Assembly: GCA_903911145.1 (NCBI GenBank)
Contig: CAIWCD010000037.1
Coordinates: 1 to 64,000 of the forward strand
Reading direction: 5' to 3'
Length of the DNA: 64,000 nucleotides
Source of the DNA: an uncultured delta proteobacterium
Lineage (GTDB): Bacteria; Myxococcota; Myxococcia; Myxococcales; 40CM-4-68-19
A model generated the notes under the pieces. The model saw nothing but the letters and a program-made list of their open reading frames with translations. It made no database searches and had not been told where the DNA came from. This document shows, one piece after another, positions 39,989 to 48,609 of the stretch; the first letter of the stretch is position 1; each line of letters opens with the position of its first letter. The position numbers were made by a program, and so were the translations under genes.

Positions 39989-41482
39989 GTGAGCGAGCGC
40001 GTCCTCGTGCTCTCACTTCTGCGTGCGGGAGATGCGCTGGTTCATCTCCCCGCGCTCGCGTCCCTCGCTGCGCCTGATCGCGAGCTCCATCTTCTCGTGC
40101 AGGCAGCGGGCAAGCCGGCCGCTGAGCTGCTCGCGCCGTTCGCGACCGTGCACGTCCTGCCGATCAACTATCTCGGCGGCGATGTGGCGCCGATCGCCTC
40201 ACTGCTCGCGCACCTGACGGAACTCGCATTCGATCGCGTCGTCAACCTCACGCTCAAGCCCTTTGCCGGCGAACTCGCCGAGAGGATCGCCCCGGGCCGC
40301 GTGGAGGGGTTCATTCTCAAGGACGGTCGACCGAAGCTGACCTCGCCCTGGCTTCGCCTGCTCAACGATTGGGGCACGGCGGCCGCCGTCAGCGTCGTCC
40401 ACTACGCCGACATCTACTCCCACGCTGTCGGCAATCCGCGCCGCGATCCGCAGCTCGTCTTGTCGGCCGAGGATCAGCGCTGGTGGAGTGAGACGCGCGC
40501 GAACATCCCCGCGGGCACGCCTCTGGTGCTCGTGCAGCTCTCGACGAGCGAGGGCAAGAAGACGTATCCGCGCGCGCTCTATGCGGAGCTGATCGCGCTG
40601 CTCGGCGAGACGTTGCGTGACGCGCAGTTTCTCCTTCTCGCGGCTCCCTTCGAGCAGGCCGAGGTCGAAAGCTTCTGCGCGACTGTCGGCAGTCGTGCCC
40701 GCCCACTCGTGTGCACGCTCGCGCAGGCAGCCTGTGCGATGCGCGACGCACGCCTGCTCATCTCCGGCGACACCGCGCTCGTCCATCTGGCCGCACTCTG
40801 CCGCACGCGCGTGCTCCTGCTCTCCTCTGGCTCAAGCGCGTTTCGCGAACTCGGTCCGGTCGGCGAAGGCCACGTCGTCCTGCAGGCCAATTTCCCCTGC
40901 GGTCCGTGCCGTCACGACACCTCCTGCATCGTCCGCAGCGACGGCCAGTTCCCCTGCACGGAGGCCATCCCGCCGGGCTACGCAGCCGAGGTCGCGGCTG
41001 CGATGATCGCGGGAAGTCCGCTCCCAGCGCCGACGATCTCGATCGTGCGCACGTATCTGAGTCGCTTCGACGAGCGTGGACTGGTCGACTACACGCCGCT
41101 TGGAGAGCGCAGCGCCGCCGATGTCTGTGCTGCTGTGGTTCGCGCGGATCTGCTGGATCGCACCGCCGGCGTCTCTGCGACGCCTCTCGACCTGCGGCCG
41201 CTCTCTCCCGATGGTCGCGAGGCGCTCATCTCCATGGCCGCCGTGATCGACGCGTTCGCGCTCAAGGGGCGTACCGGCGACAGCTCGCGCGTGACCGCCG
41301 CGCTCATCGGGGCCTCCGATTTCGTCGTGCTGGAGATGGCGCAGCATCTCGCTGCGCGCCTTCGCGAACTGCCGCGCAACCCGGCCGATACGTCGCTCAC
41401 CGAAGAGATCGCGCGGCGCACGAAGGGCCTGCTCAAAGAGCTCGATTCTCTGCGCGCGCGCATCAACACGCAGCTCGCCTGA
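39989..41482 (+). CDS. Family 9 glycosyltransferase (heptosyltransferase-like)
   Basis: A 497-residue GT-B fold protein. The first ~340 residues resemble ADP-heptose:LPS heptosyltransferases: VLSLLRAGDALVHLPALASL at the N-terminus, VLVQLSTSEGKKTYPRALYAELI mid-way, and the donor-site block RLLISGDTALVHLAALCRTRVLLL. A Cys-rich piece, FPCGPCRHDTSCI, follows where GT9 enzymes often have a similar element. About 150 extra residues at the C-terminus are helical and unassigned. A role in lipopolysaccharide core or another envelope glycan is likely; the sugar is unknown. The GTG at 39989 has GGGCAGGG upstream. It starts 45 bases after the helicase and ends 5 bases from a convergent gene. Confidence 0.87.
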   Translation: MSERVLVLSLLRAGDALVHLPALASLAAPDRELHLLVQAAGKPAAELLAPFATVHVLPINYLGGDVAPIASLLAHLTELAFDRVVNLTLKPFAGELAERIAPGRVEGFILKDGRPKLTSPWLRLLNDWGTAAAVSVVHYADIYSHAVGNPRRDPQLVLSAEDQRWWSETRANIPAGTPLVLVQLSTSEGKKTYPRALYAELIALLGETLRDAQFLLLAAPFEQAEVESFCATVGSRARPLVCTLAQAACAMRDARLLISGDTALVHLAALCRTRVLLLSSGSSAFRELGPVGEGHVVLQANFPCGPCRHDTSCIVRSDGQFPCTEAIPPGYAAEVAAAMIAGSPLPAPTISIVRTYLSRFDERGLVDYTPLGERSAADVCAAVVRADLLDRTAGVSATPLDLRPLSPDGREALISMAAVIDAFALKGRTGDSSRVTAALIGASDFVVLEMAQHLAARLRELPRNPADTSLTEEIARRTKGLLKELDSLRARINTQLA

Positions 41483-41487
41483 AGCCG

Positions 41488-42255
41488 CTACTGCCTCGAC
41501 GCGAGCACCATCGGCGAGCCCTGGAACTCGTACGTGCCGACGTGCTTCATCGGGCTCTTGAGATCGAGCCAGACCTTCCCGCCGATCTTCCGCCAGCGCT
41601 GGCAGAACGTGTAGTCCTCGCTCAGGTAGACGCCGCTCGCGGGATCGATCGTGCAGTCGAAGAGGTTGTAGCGATTCTCGCTCGGCGGTTCGTTGATGTG
41701 CGCGCTGCGATACTTCGTCTCCGGATAGGCCGCGATGAGCTTCTCGGCGGCCGAGCGACGAATGAGCATGAAGCCCGTGCCGGCATACTGCGCGGTGACG
41801 AAGCCGTCCTTCTCTTCGCGCTCGTCGCCGTTGCAGGGAATGCCGACGTACTGCGTGCTCGCCGCGCGCAGCTGCTCTCCCGATGCGCCCTTGCTCGCAA
41901 TCCCCGCGGCTCCATCCCAGTTCACCACCTTGACCGGATAGACGCCCGCGACCAGCTCCTCCTCGAGATCAAGCATGCGGCGGATCTGCTTCGCCTCGAA
42001 TCCGATGTCCGCGTCGATGAAGAGCAGATGTGTCAGCGTCGGATCGTCGAGGAAGACGGTGAACACGCTGTTTCGCGCCCGCGTGATCAGCGAGTCCTGG
42101 TGCGTGCGCAGCGAGATCCCGATGTGCGTCGCGCCAGGCTGCGCGAGCGCTTTGGGATCGGTCATGACCGAGATGAGCGACTGCACATAGGCCTGCGTGA
42201 GCAGTCCGCCGAAGCACGGCGTCCCGATGAGAATATTGCGCGGTGTGATGGTCAT
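41488..42255 (-). CDS. GT-A-fold glycosyltransferase-like protein
   Basis: A 255-residue soluble protein. It starts ILIGTPCFGGLLTQAYVQSL and carries LITRARNSVFTVFL and the acidic motif LLFIDADIGFEAKQIRRM (D-x-D), the pattern of a small GT-A family related to Anp1/Mnn9-type and phage or bacterial glycosyltransferases. GTGFMLIRRSAAEKL and SEDYTFCQRWRKIGGKVWLD supply the later acceptor-site region with a conserved E-D. The sugar and target are unknown. It is the only gene on this strand here, convergent with the GT9 gene, and shares a ~100-base divergent control region with the thioredoxin-like gene. Confidence 0.8.
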   Translation of the reverse strand: MTITPRNILIGTPCFGGLLTQAYVQSLISVMTDPKALAQPGATHIGISLRTHQDSLITRARNSVFTVFLDDPTLTHLLFIDADIGFEAKQIRRMLDLEEELVAGVYPVKVVNWDGAAGIASKGASGEQLRAASTQYVGIPCNGDEREEKDGFVTAQYAGTGFMLIRRSAAEKLIAAYPETKYRSAHINEPPSENRYNLFDCTIDPASGVYLSEDYTFCQRWRKIGGKVWLDLKSPMKHVGTYEFQGSPMVLASRQ

Positions 42256-42359
42256 CGTCCTACAGATAGCCGCGCGCAGCGGTCATCGCCAATTTGCGTT
42301 CGTTTGCCCGTGCAGCGTAATCGCACGCCCGCATTCTCTCTGACGAGGTCGTGACTCCC

Positions 42360-42965
42360 ATGCTCCAGCTCGTTGCCGTCGCGGCTCTCGCTCTTCTCGC
42401 CGCTCCAACGCCGGCCGCCCCATTCGCACTGCATGGCGACGCGGGCCGCACCGTCGCGCTCGTCGCCCGCGATGGTACGAAGACGAAGCTCAGCGAGGTC
42501 GCTGCTCCGGTCACGGTCATCGCCGTCTGGTCGACCGGTTGCGGGCCGTGCATCGAGGATCTTCCCGACCTTGATCAACTCGCGCGCAACTACAACAAGA
42601 AGGACGTCGCGATCATGGCGGTCGCGATCGACCCGACCGAGAAGCTCGCCGACGTGAATGCGCTCGTCGAGAAGCTGCATCTCAAGCTGCCGATCTACCT
42701 CGGCGACTATCAGGACCTTGTGATCATCGGAGAGCCGCCGACCGCGCAGAAGACGCGGCACCTCCTGCAGATCCCGCTCACGCTGGTGATCGATGCGAAG
42801 CTCAAGACCTACCGGATGCTCGGCTCAGGTCAGGATTCGCTGCTGCCCCGGCTGATCAAGCAGGCGCGCGAGGGAAAGCTGCCGGACTCGCCGCCGCCGC
42901 CCTCGTTCTTGAAGAAGGCGCCGCTCTCCGTTCCCGAAGAGTCGCTCACGTCTCACCCGGATTAG
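42360..42965 (+). CDS. TlpA-like exported thioredoxin-fold protein
   Basis: A 201-residue protein with a signal peptide (LQLVAVAALALLAAPTPAA) and a thioredoxin fold of the TlpA/ResA type. The redox motif is WSTGCGPC with C61 and C64, and a cis-Pro strand LLQIPLTLVID follows at the expected spacing. A long tail rich in Pro ends the protein. Such proteins reduce disulfides or help cytochrome c maturation on the outer side of the inner membrane; the partner is not evident here. I prefer the ATG at 42360 because GAGG at 42345-42348 lies only two bases before an alternative GTG at 42351. It is followed by a stem-loop terminator. Confidence 0.87.
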   Translation: MLQLVAVAALALLAAPTPAAPFALHGDAGRTVALVARDGTKTKLSEVAAPVTVIAVWSTGCGPCIEDLPDLDQLARNYNKKDVAIMAVAIDPTEKLADVNALVEKLHLKLPIYLGDYQDLVIIGEPPTAQKTRHLLQIPLTLVIDAKLKTYRMLGSGQDSLLPRLIKQAREGKLPDSPPPPSFLKKAPLSVPEESLTSHPD

Positions 42966-42968
42966 CTC

Positions 42969-43010
42969 CGCGAAGGGCACGCTGGGCGACTGCCGCGCGT
43001 GCCCTCCGCG
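42969..43010. terminator. Bidirectional stem-loop between convergent genes
   Basis: CGCG-A-AGGGCACGC (42969-42982) pairs with GCGTGCCCT-C-CGCG (42997-43010), leaving one mismatch and a 14-base loop. It sits exactly between the stop of the thioredoxin-like gene and the stop of the chemoreceptor gene, and its symmetry would serve both directions. A T-tract is absent, so its efficiency is uncertain. Confidence 0.6.
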
Positions 43011-43016
43011 TCTCGG

Positions 43017-44417
43017 TCAGGACTTCTTCAACTGCGCGTCCAGCACCGCCGCGACCGCGTTCACCTTCGCCGCCGCAGTTTCGGTCAAGCCCGCGTTCCT
43101 CTCCGCCACCTTCGCGGACTCAGCGACGCCAGCGATGTCGTTCACGACGTTACCGACCGCCGAAGCGACCTCGTGCGCATTCCGCGCGATCTCCCGCACG
43201 GTCGCGCCCTGCTCCTCGACCGAGGCGGCGATCGCTGCTGCAAAGCCGTCGATCTCTGCAATCACGTTGACGATCTCTCCGATCGCCGTGACGCTCTTGC
43301 CCGTGTCGGTCCGGATGGCGTCGATCTGCAGCGTGATCTCCTCGGTCGCACGCGCAGTCTCCTTCGCGAGCGCCTTGACCTCATTGGCGACCACGCCGAA
43401 GCCCTTGCCCGCCTCTCCTGCGCGAGCGGCCTCAATCGTCGCATTCAGTGCAAGCAGATTGGTCTGCTGGGCGATGGTGCTGATCAACTTGGTCACGCGG
43501 CCAATTGAGACCGCGCTGCCGTTGAGCGTCTGCACCGTGATGTTCGCGCTCGTTGCGAGCTCCTTCGCGCGCCGCGCCGTCTTCGCCGAGTGTGCCGCGT
43601 TGGAGGCGATCTCCCGCACCGTGGCAGTCATCTCCTCCGACGCACCGGCGACAGAGGCGACGTTCTCACGCATGTGATTTGCTTCTTTGGAAACCTGGTC
43701 CGCCTGCGCAGCGGTCTGGGTCGCCCCGCTGGCAAGCTGCGTCGCGACCTGCCCGAGAGAAGACGACGCTTCGGAGAGGCCCTCCATCGCCTTCTTCAAA
43801 TCGAACGCGTGCTTCTTCTCGTGCGTGATGTCCTTCAGCGCGCCAGCCACGCGAAGCGGGGTTCCCCGCTCTCCGCGCAGCGTCTCTCCAGTTGCGCGGA
43901 ACCAGCGATACTCACCGCTCTTCACCTTGAGCTGGTACTCGACGTCGTACGGCGTCCGCCCGCTCGTGTCGGTGAGGTGTGCGGCGAAGGCCTTGAGCAC
44001 CCAATCGCTGTCATCCGGGTGAAGGCGGGAGCTCCAGCTGTCGAGCACGTTGGGGAAGTCACGCTCGTCGTTGAATCCGAGCATCTTGCGGAAGTGCTCC
44101 GACCACCAGAACTCGTTCTTCGGGTTGACCGGATCGCCCGCGATCACCGTCATGTCCCAGAGCCCGATGTTCGAGGCTTTGTTGATCAGCTCGAAGCGGG
44201 TGACCGCGCCCTTGAGGTGGATCTCCTTCTGCTTCTCTTCGGTGATGTCTTTGAGCGCGCCGGCGACGCGAAGCGGAATGCCGCGCTCGTCCCGCATGGT
44301 CGCGCCAGTCGCACGGAACCAGCGATAGTCGCCGCTCTTCATCTTGAGCTGGTACTCGACGTCGTACGGCGTCCGCCCGCTTGTGTCGGTGAGGTGCGCG
44401 GCGAAGGCCTTGAGCAC
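43017..44417 (-). CDS. C-terminal part of a soluble PAS chemoreceptor (methyl-accepting chemotaxis protein), downstream of a frameshift
   Basis: A 466-residue open frame that begins inside PAS repeat 2 ([20 protein letters not shown]), has complete PAS repeat 3, and ends with a full receptor signalling domain. The hairpin tip matches the family core ([33 protein letters not shown]), followed by [20 protein letters not shown]. There are no membrane helices or HAMP domain, so the receptor is cytoplasmic. The frame lines up with the fragment at 44059-45117: one full gene of about 704 codons existed before a net 14-bp loss near 44441. The start at 44417 is an internal GTG with no ribosome site of its own, so independent expression is doubtful. 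Confidence 0.75.
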   Translation of the reverse strand: MLKAFAAHLTDTSGRTPYDVEYQLKMKSGDYRWFRATGATMRDERGIPLRVAGALKDITEEKQKEIHLKGAVTRFELINKASNIGLWDMTVIAGDPVNPKNEFWWSEHFRKMLGFNDERDFPNVLDSWSSRLHPDDSDWVLKAFAAHLTDTSGRTPYDVEYQLKVKSGEYRWFRATGETLRGERGTPLRVAGALKDITHEKKHAFDLKKAMEGLSEASSSLGQVATQLASGATQTAAQADQVSKEANHMRENVASVAGASEEMTATVREIASNAAHSAKTARRAKELATSANITVQTLNGSAVSIGRVTKLISTIAQQTNLLALNATIEAARAGEAGKGFGVVANEVKALAKETARATEEITLQIDAIRTDTGKSVTAIGEIVNVIAEIDGFAAAIAASVEEQGATVREIARNAHEVASAVGNVVNDIAGVAESAKVAERNAGLTETAAAKVNAVAAVLDAQLKKS

Positions 44418-45018
44418 CCAATCGCTGTCGTTCGGATGAAGCCTCGAGCACGTTCGGAAAGTCCCGCTCGTCGGTGAATCCGAGCATCTTGCGGAAGTGC
44501 TCCGACCACCAGAACTCGTTCTTCGGGTTGACCGGATCGCCCGCGATCACTGTCATGTCCCAGAGTCCGATGTTCGACGCCTTGTTGATCAGCTCGAAGC
44601 GCGTCATCGCATTCTTGAGGTGGAGCTCCTTCTGCTTCTCGTCGGTGATGTCTTTGAGCCCGCCCGCGACGCGCAGTGGAATGCCGCGCGGGTCCCGCAG
44701 CGTCGTCCCCGTGGCGCGGAACCAGCGATAGTCGCCGCTCTTCATCTTGAGCTGGTACTCGACGTCGTACGGCGTCCGCCCGCTCGTGTCGGTGAGGTGC
44801 GCCGCGAAGGCCTTCAACACCCAGTCGCTGTCGCTCGGGTGAAGGCGGGAACTCCAGCTGCTGAGCACGTTGGGAAAGTCGTTCTCGTCGGTAAATCCGA
44901 GCATCTTGCGGAAGTGCTCCGACCACCAGAACTCGTTCCTCGGGTTGACGGGATCGCCGGCGATCACCGTCATGTCCCAGAGCCCGATGTTCGAGGCGTG
45001 CACGATCAGTTCGAAGCG
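43812..45018 (-). repeat. Three tandem ~417-bp PAS-encoding repeats
   Basis: The landmark TCGAAGCG recurs at 45011, 44594 and 44191, giving periods of 417 and 403 bases. 417 is 139 codons; 403 is 417 minus 14. Each unit carries the same landmarks, such as [31 protein letters not shown] and [15 protein letters not shown], with only scattered base changes. The high DNA similarity points to recent duplication or ongoing gene conversion. Confidence 0.9.
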
Positions 45019-45117
45019 AGTCGACAAGTGCTCAAAGCTCTTCGCTTGCGACGCGGCAGTCGCTCCCGAGCGCTCCACCGTGTTCGCTTGACCCGCCTTG
45101 ACTTTCTTCTGTGCCAT
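44059..45117 (-). pseudogene. N-terminal part of the frameshifted PAS chemoreceptor
   Basis: This frame has the true start (ATG at 45117 with GGAGGGG upstream). It encodes a short head, complete PAS repeat 1 and the first half of PAS repeat 2. Near 44441 the coding phase changes: FPNVL should continue DSWSSRLHP..., as in the other two repeats, but the DNA that encodes it is missing 14 bases net. The ~130 residues after that point are an out-of-frame readout of repeats 2 and 3. It therefore ends as a PAS-only protein with a nonsense tail and no signalling domain. A sequencing or assembly error in this repeated DNA is an alternative to a real mutation. Confidence 0.7.
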
Positions 45118-45271
45118 CGCCCCTCCGAATGAGTGCCTTGACGGAGCAGTCGTCGCTGCTCACGCTGTGAAGAAATGCAGAGTACCAATCTTCCGCGCGA
45201 CGTGTGGCACTTTGTCCTGTCGCGGCGGCGTCGCTGGCGTATCGCTGCGATTGCCGCTGCGGTCGCGCGAG

Positions 45272-45856
45272 TTACTGCGTCGCACTCATCGCGTAGTGTG
45301 CGCCGCAGGGCAGATTGCACGCGCACGCGACCGTGTTGTTGCTGCTCGCCTGGAACGAGTAGTCGAGCTGGCCCGTGAAGGTCGGCACGGATGAGAACGT
45401 GATGCCGCCGTCGAGGCCGCGCAGAAACGAGACGGGACCTCCATCCGGCGTGGCGAGCGTGACCGACAATGTGTCGCCGATGGTGAGATTGCAGAGGCAG
45501 GCCGTGTTGGTGACGTCGCTCGTCGAGGAGGATGCGGCGTAGGTCGTCGTGCTCGAGGAGGCCAGCGCCACAGAGGCCAGCGAGAGTTGCGGCGTGCCCG
45601 CGTCGATTCCGGAAGCACAGAGGAGCATCGAGCTGGGCGCGGGCGTGGCCAGGAGATTCTGGTAGGTCGAGCCGCCGTCGGCGAGGCGCGTGATCATGCA
45701 GGTGTCGCCGCCGTCGAGCGCAGTGTACGACACCGTGTATGACGCGACCTGGATCGCGCCGGCCGGGCAGCTTGGATCAGAAGCGCAGGCGACGATGCCT
45801 GCGATCGCGACGGCTGCGGCAGCGAAGAGCGGGGCGGCAACTCGGGCTCGAAACAC
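45272..45856 (-). CDS. Small predicted lipoprotein, function unknown
   Basis: A 194-residue protein. The N-terminus VFRARVAAPLFAAAAVAIAG leads to IVAC, a lipobox-like site, followed by ASDPSCPAG. The mature part is Ser/Thr/Gly-rich and beta-strand-like, with paired cysteines at the end (ACLCN, ACACNLPCG). I chose a GTG at 45856 because AGGAG lies 7 bases upstream and it removes a basic leader that an in-frame ATG at 45880 would add. No family is recognised. It resembles the many short Asp-Gly-Gly-type lipoproteins seen in myxobacteria (LDGGDTCM, ADGGSTY, PDGGPVS). Divergent from the DUF1801 gene. Confidence 0.72.
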   Translation of the reverse strand: MFRARVAAPLFAAAAVAIAGIVACASDPSCPAGAIQVASYTVSYTALDGGDTCMITRLADGGSTYQNLLATPAPSSMLLCASGIDAGTPQLSLASVALASSSTTTYAASSSTSDVTNTACLCNLTIGDTLSVTLATPDGGPVSFLRGLDGGITFSSVPTFTGQLDYSFQASSNNTVACACNLPCGAHYAMSATQ

Positions 45857-45972
45857 GCGGGCACTCCTCGTGCGGTGCATTGAGGTAGATCGTCTACACG
45901 AATGCGCGCCGCGATGTGTTTCCGCGAGAGCCGCACGGCGATCATTCTTCGCGCGTTTTCGCTGGGGGCGAC

Positions 45973-46380
45973 ATGGCCGAAAACAAGACGCAGGTGACAA
46001 AGCAGAGCGTGGCGGCGTTCCTCAAGACCCTCGTCGATGCGGGTCGGATCGCGGATGCGAAGAAGCTCGTCGTGATGCTCGAGATCGCGAGCGGAGAGAA
46101 AGCGAAGATGTGGGGCCCAGCGATCGTCGGCTGCGGCAGCCACCACTACGTCTACGAGAGCGGCCGAGAAGGGGACATGCCGCTCGTCGCATTTTCCCCG
46201 CGCGCGACCGCATTCGTTCTCTACGTGGGCATTCGCACGAGCGGTGCGTCCGCGCTGCTCGCCAGACTCGGCAAGCACAAGGTGAGCGGCGGCTGCCTGC
46301 ACATCAAGAAGCTCGCGGAGGTCGATCTCGCGGTGCTCGCGGCGATCATCGAGAAGGGGGTCGCGGTGGTGCGGGACTAG
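45973..46380 (+). CDS. DUF1801-family protein
   Basis: A 135-residue soluble protein of the DUF1801 (YdhG/YobT-like) family, whose biochemical role is unknown. Diagnostic segments are KMWGPAIVGCGSHHYVYESG, REGDMPLVAFSPRATAFVLYV and the ending HKVSGGCLHIKKLAEVDLAVL. The length is typical. The start ATG at 45973 (MAENKTQVTK) has a G-rich ribosome site at 45964-45969; an in-frame ATG at 45916 would add residues unlike the family. Confidence 0.85.
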   Translation: MAENKTQVTKQSVAAFLKTLVDAGRIADAKKLVVMLEIASGEKAKMWGPAIVGCGSHHYVYESGREGDMPLVAFSPRATAFVLYVGIRTSGASALLARLGKHKVSGGCLHIKKLAEVDLAVLAAIIEKGVAVVRD

Positions 46381-46712
46381 AGCTGGAAGCGGGCCCCGAG
46401 GCTGGGCCACGGGTTCCATGTGGTGGTGGCTCTGCGGCCGACCATTCCCGCTGCTCTCTGCGCGACGACTTGATCCGCATGCGCCCGCCGATCACGCGCG
46501 CACTGCAGACACACAGTCACGACCCACCACTTTTGCGCAGCCGCGCAACGCCCCCTTGTGGGGAGTGAGCAGCGAGCACGCAAAAATGAGATCGGGTCCA
46601 GCGGCCGCCCCCCACGCGAAGAGCGCCGCGATCGTCGCCTCGCCCCTCGGCAGAATCCTTCCGCGACACCGAAACTCGTGGTAGCGAACCCGCACTTCCT
46701 CGAGGAGCACAC
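46381..46712 (+). other. Gene-free stretch upstream of aspS
   Basis: I see no convincing gene in these 332 bases. A perfect 6-bp inverted repeat (TTGCGC/GCGCAA, 46533-46548) is followed by CCCCCTTGTGGGG (46551-46563). These could form weak hairpins ending the DUF1801 transcript or part of an aspS leader. No T-box-like element or clear promoter was recognised; a strong ribosome site (GAGGAG) for aspS lies at the right end. Confidence 0.4.
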
Positions 46713-48605
46713 GTGCCCGAATTCATCAAAGAGCTCAAGCGCACCCACTCGTGTGGCGCGCTCACCGCGAAGGACGTCGGCGCCGAGGTGATCCTCTTCG
46801 GTTGGGTCGCGAATCGTCGCGATCACGGCGGCGCGGTCTTCATCGATCTGCGCGATCGCGAGGGGCTGACCCAGGTCGTCTTCGAGGCCGACACCGACGC
46901 GGCCGTGCAGGCCACTGCGCACGAGCTGCGCCTCGAGTATTGCGTCGGAGTGCGCGGCAAGGTCGTCTCGCGCGGCGGCAACAAGAATCCGAAGCTCGCC
47001 ACCGGCGAGATCGAAGTCCACGCCATCCAGCTCTCCATCTTCAACAAGAGCGAGCCGGTCCCGTTCCCCATCGAGGACAAGGTCGACACGGCCGAGGAGA
47101 AGCGGCTCAACCACCGCTATCTCGATCTGCGCCGCGCGCCGCTGCAGAAGTCGCTGATGCGCCGCTCGAAGATGAATCTGATCACGCGCGAGACGATGGG
47201 CTCGATGGGCTTCCTCGAGTTGGAAACGCCATTTCTCGTCAAGTACACGCCGGGCGGCGCGCGCAACTTCCTCGTGCCGTCGCGCCTCTCGCCCGGAAAA
47301 TTCTACGCGCTCGCCGAGAGCCCGCAGCTCTTCAAGCAGCTCTTCATGGTGGCCGGATTCGATCGCTACTTCCAGATCGTCAAGTGCTTCCGCGACGAGG
47401 ATCTCCGGCTCGATCGGCAGCCGGAGTTCACGCAGATCGACATCGAGATGTCGTTCGTCACGCAGGACGACATCTTCGCCGCCGTCGAGAAGCTGATCGT
47501 CAAGCTGTGGAAGGAGATCCTCGGCGTCGACATCCCCGCGCCGTTCCCGCGCATGCGCTTCGAGGATTCGATGCGCGACTACGGCAACGACAAGCCGGAC
47601 CTGCGCTTCGGGATGAAGCATGTCGAGCTGACCGGGATCGTTGCCGACCATGCCGGGTGCGGAGTTCCGCTCTGGGAGCCGCTGCTCGGTGAGGCCGATG
47701 CGAGCGGCAAGAAGAAAATGAAGCCGGGGCAGATCGTCAAGGCGATCAAGGTGCCCGCGTCGGCGAACTTCTCGCGCACCGAGACGGACAAGCTCGAGGA
47801 GTTCGTCAAGGGGATGGGCTCGAAGGGGCTCGCGCGCGCGAAGGTCGATGAGGCGGGCAACTGGACGCAGAGTCCGCTCGCGAAGACGATCACGCCCGAC
47901 GCTCGCGCCGCGATCAACGCCGCGTGCGGTGCTGGCGCGGGTGATCTGCTGCTCTTCCAGTTCGGCAAAGAGTCGCAGGTCCACACGGTGATGGCGAATC
48001 TCCGCCTCCACCTCGGCAAGAAGCTCGGGCTCATCCCTGAATACGGGCCGCGCGATCCGACCGATCCGAATTCGTGGAACTTCCTCTGGGTCGTCGATCC
48101 GCCGCTCTTCGAGTACGACGACGAAGCGCATCGCTGGGCCGCCGCGCACCACGCATTCACTCGGCCGCACGACGAGAGCGTGCAGTTTCTCGAGACCGAT
48201 CCGGGCAAGGTTCTCTGCCATCGCTACGACTGCGTGCTCAACGGCGTCGAGATCGGCGGCGGCTCGATCCGTCTGCACGATCCTGTCGTTCAGGCGCGCG
48301 TCTTCGCGGCGATGGGCATCGGCGCAGAAGAGGCCGAGCAGAAATTTGGTTTCCTTTTGCAAGCATTGCGCTACGGCGCGCCTCCGCACGGAGGAATCGC
48401 GCTCGGCATGGATCGTCTCGCGATGCTGCTGACAGGCGCGGAGAGTTTGCGCGAGGTGATTCCGTTCCCGAAGACACAGAAGGGCACGGACCTCATGACC
48501 GACGCGCCGAACGAGGTGACCGAGGCGCAGTTGATGGAGCTGTTCATCAAGAGCACCGCAAAGAAGGCCGAGCCGGCCGACGCGGCTGCGCAGCCGAAGG
48601 CGTAA
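46713..48605 (+). CDS. aspS: Aspartyl-tRNA synthetase
   Basis: A 630-residue bacterial-type class IIb synthetase that charges tRNA-Asp. The OB-fold anticodon-binding domain (GWVANRRDHGGAVFIDLRDREGL) is at residues 30-52. Motif 2 is FRDEDLRLDRQPEFTQIDIEMS, a GAD insertion fills the middle (VKAIKVPASANFSRTETDKL onwards), and motif 3 is GGIALGMDRLAMLL. His38 in RRDHGG is found in non-discriminating AspRSs that also charge tRNA-Asn, whereas E. coli has Leu there. A ~15-residue Ala/Lys tail is extra. The GTG start has GAGGAG upstream. It leads a plus-strand run with two FAD-oxidase genes, 4 and 22 bases apart. Confidence 0.96.
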   Translation: MPEFIKELKRTHSCGALTAKDVGAEVILFGWVANRRDHGGAVFIDLRDREGLTQVVFEADTDAAVQATAHELRLEYCVGVRGKVVSRGGNKNPKLATGEIEVHAIQLSIFNKSEPVPFPIEDKVDTAEEKRLNHRYLDLRRAPLQKSLMRRSKMNLITRETMGSMGFLELETPFLVKYTPGGARNFLVPSRLSPGKFYALAESPQLFKQLFMVAGFDRYFQIVKCFRDEDLRLDRQPEFTQIDIEMSFVTQDDIFAAVEKLIVKLWKEILGVDIPAPFPRMRFEDSMRDYGNDKPDLRFGMKHVELTGIVADHAGCGVPLWEPLLGEADASGKKKMKPGQIVKAIKVPASANFSRTETDKLEEFVKGMGSKGLARAKVDEAGNWTQSPLAKTITPDARAAINAACGAGAGDLLLFQFGKESQVHTVMANLRLHLGKKLGLIPEYGPRDPTDPNSWNFLWVVDPPLFEYDDEAHRWAAAHHAFTRPHDESVQFLETDPGKVLCHRYDCVLNGVEIGGGSIRLHDPVVQARVFAAMGIGAEEAEQKFGFLLQALRYGAPPHGGIALGMDRLAMLLTGAESLREVIPFPKTQKGTDLMTDAPNEVTEAQLMELFIKSTAKKAEPADAAAQPKA

Positions 48606-48609
48606 GATC

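Noticed and set aside
44430-44460. Programmed ribosomal frameshift in the chemoreceptor
   Set aside because: No slippery heptamer or downstream structure was seen, and comparison with the other two repeats shows a real loss of 14 bases instead.
46492-46765. Short minus-strand frames upstream of aspS
   Set aside because: They overlap the aspS ribosome site and start, have no ribosome sites of their own, and read as low-information sequence.
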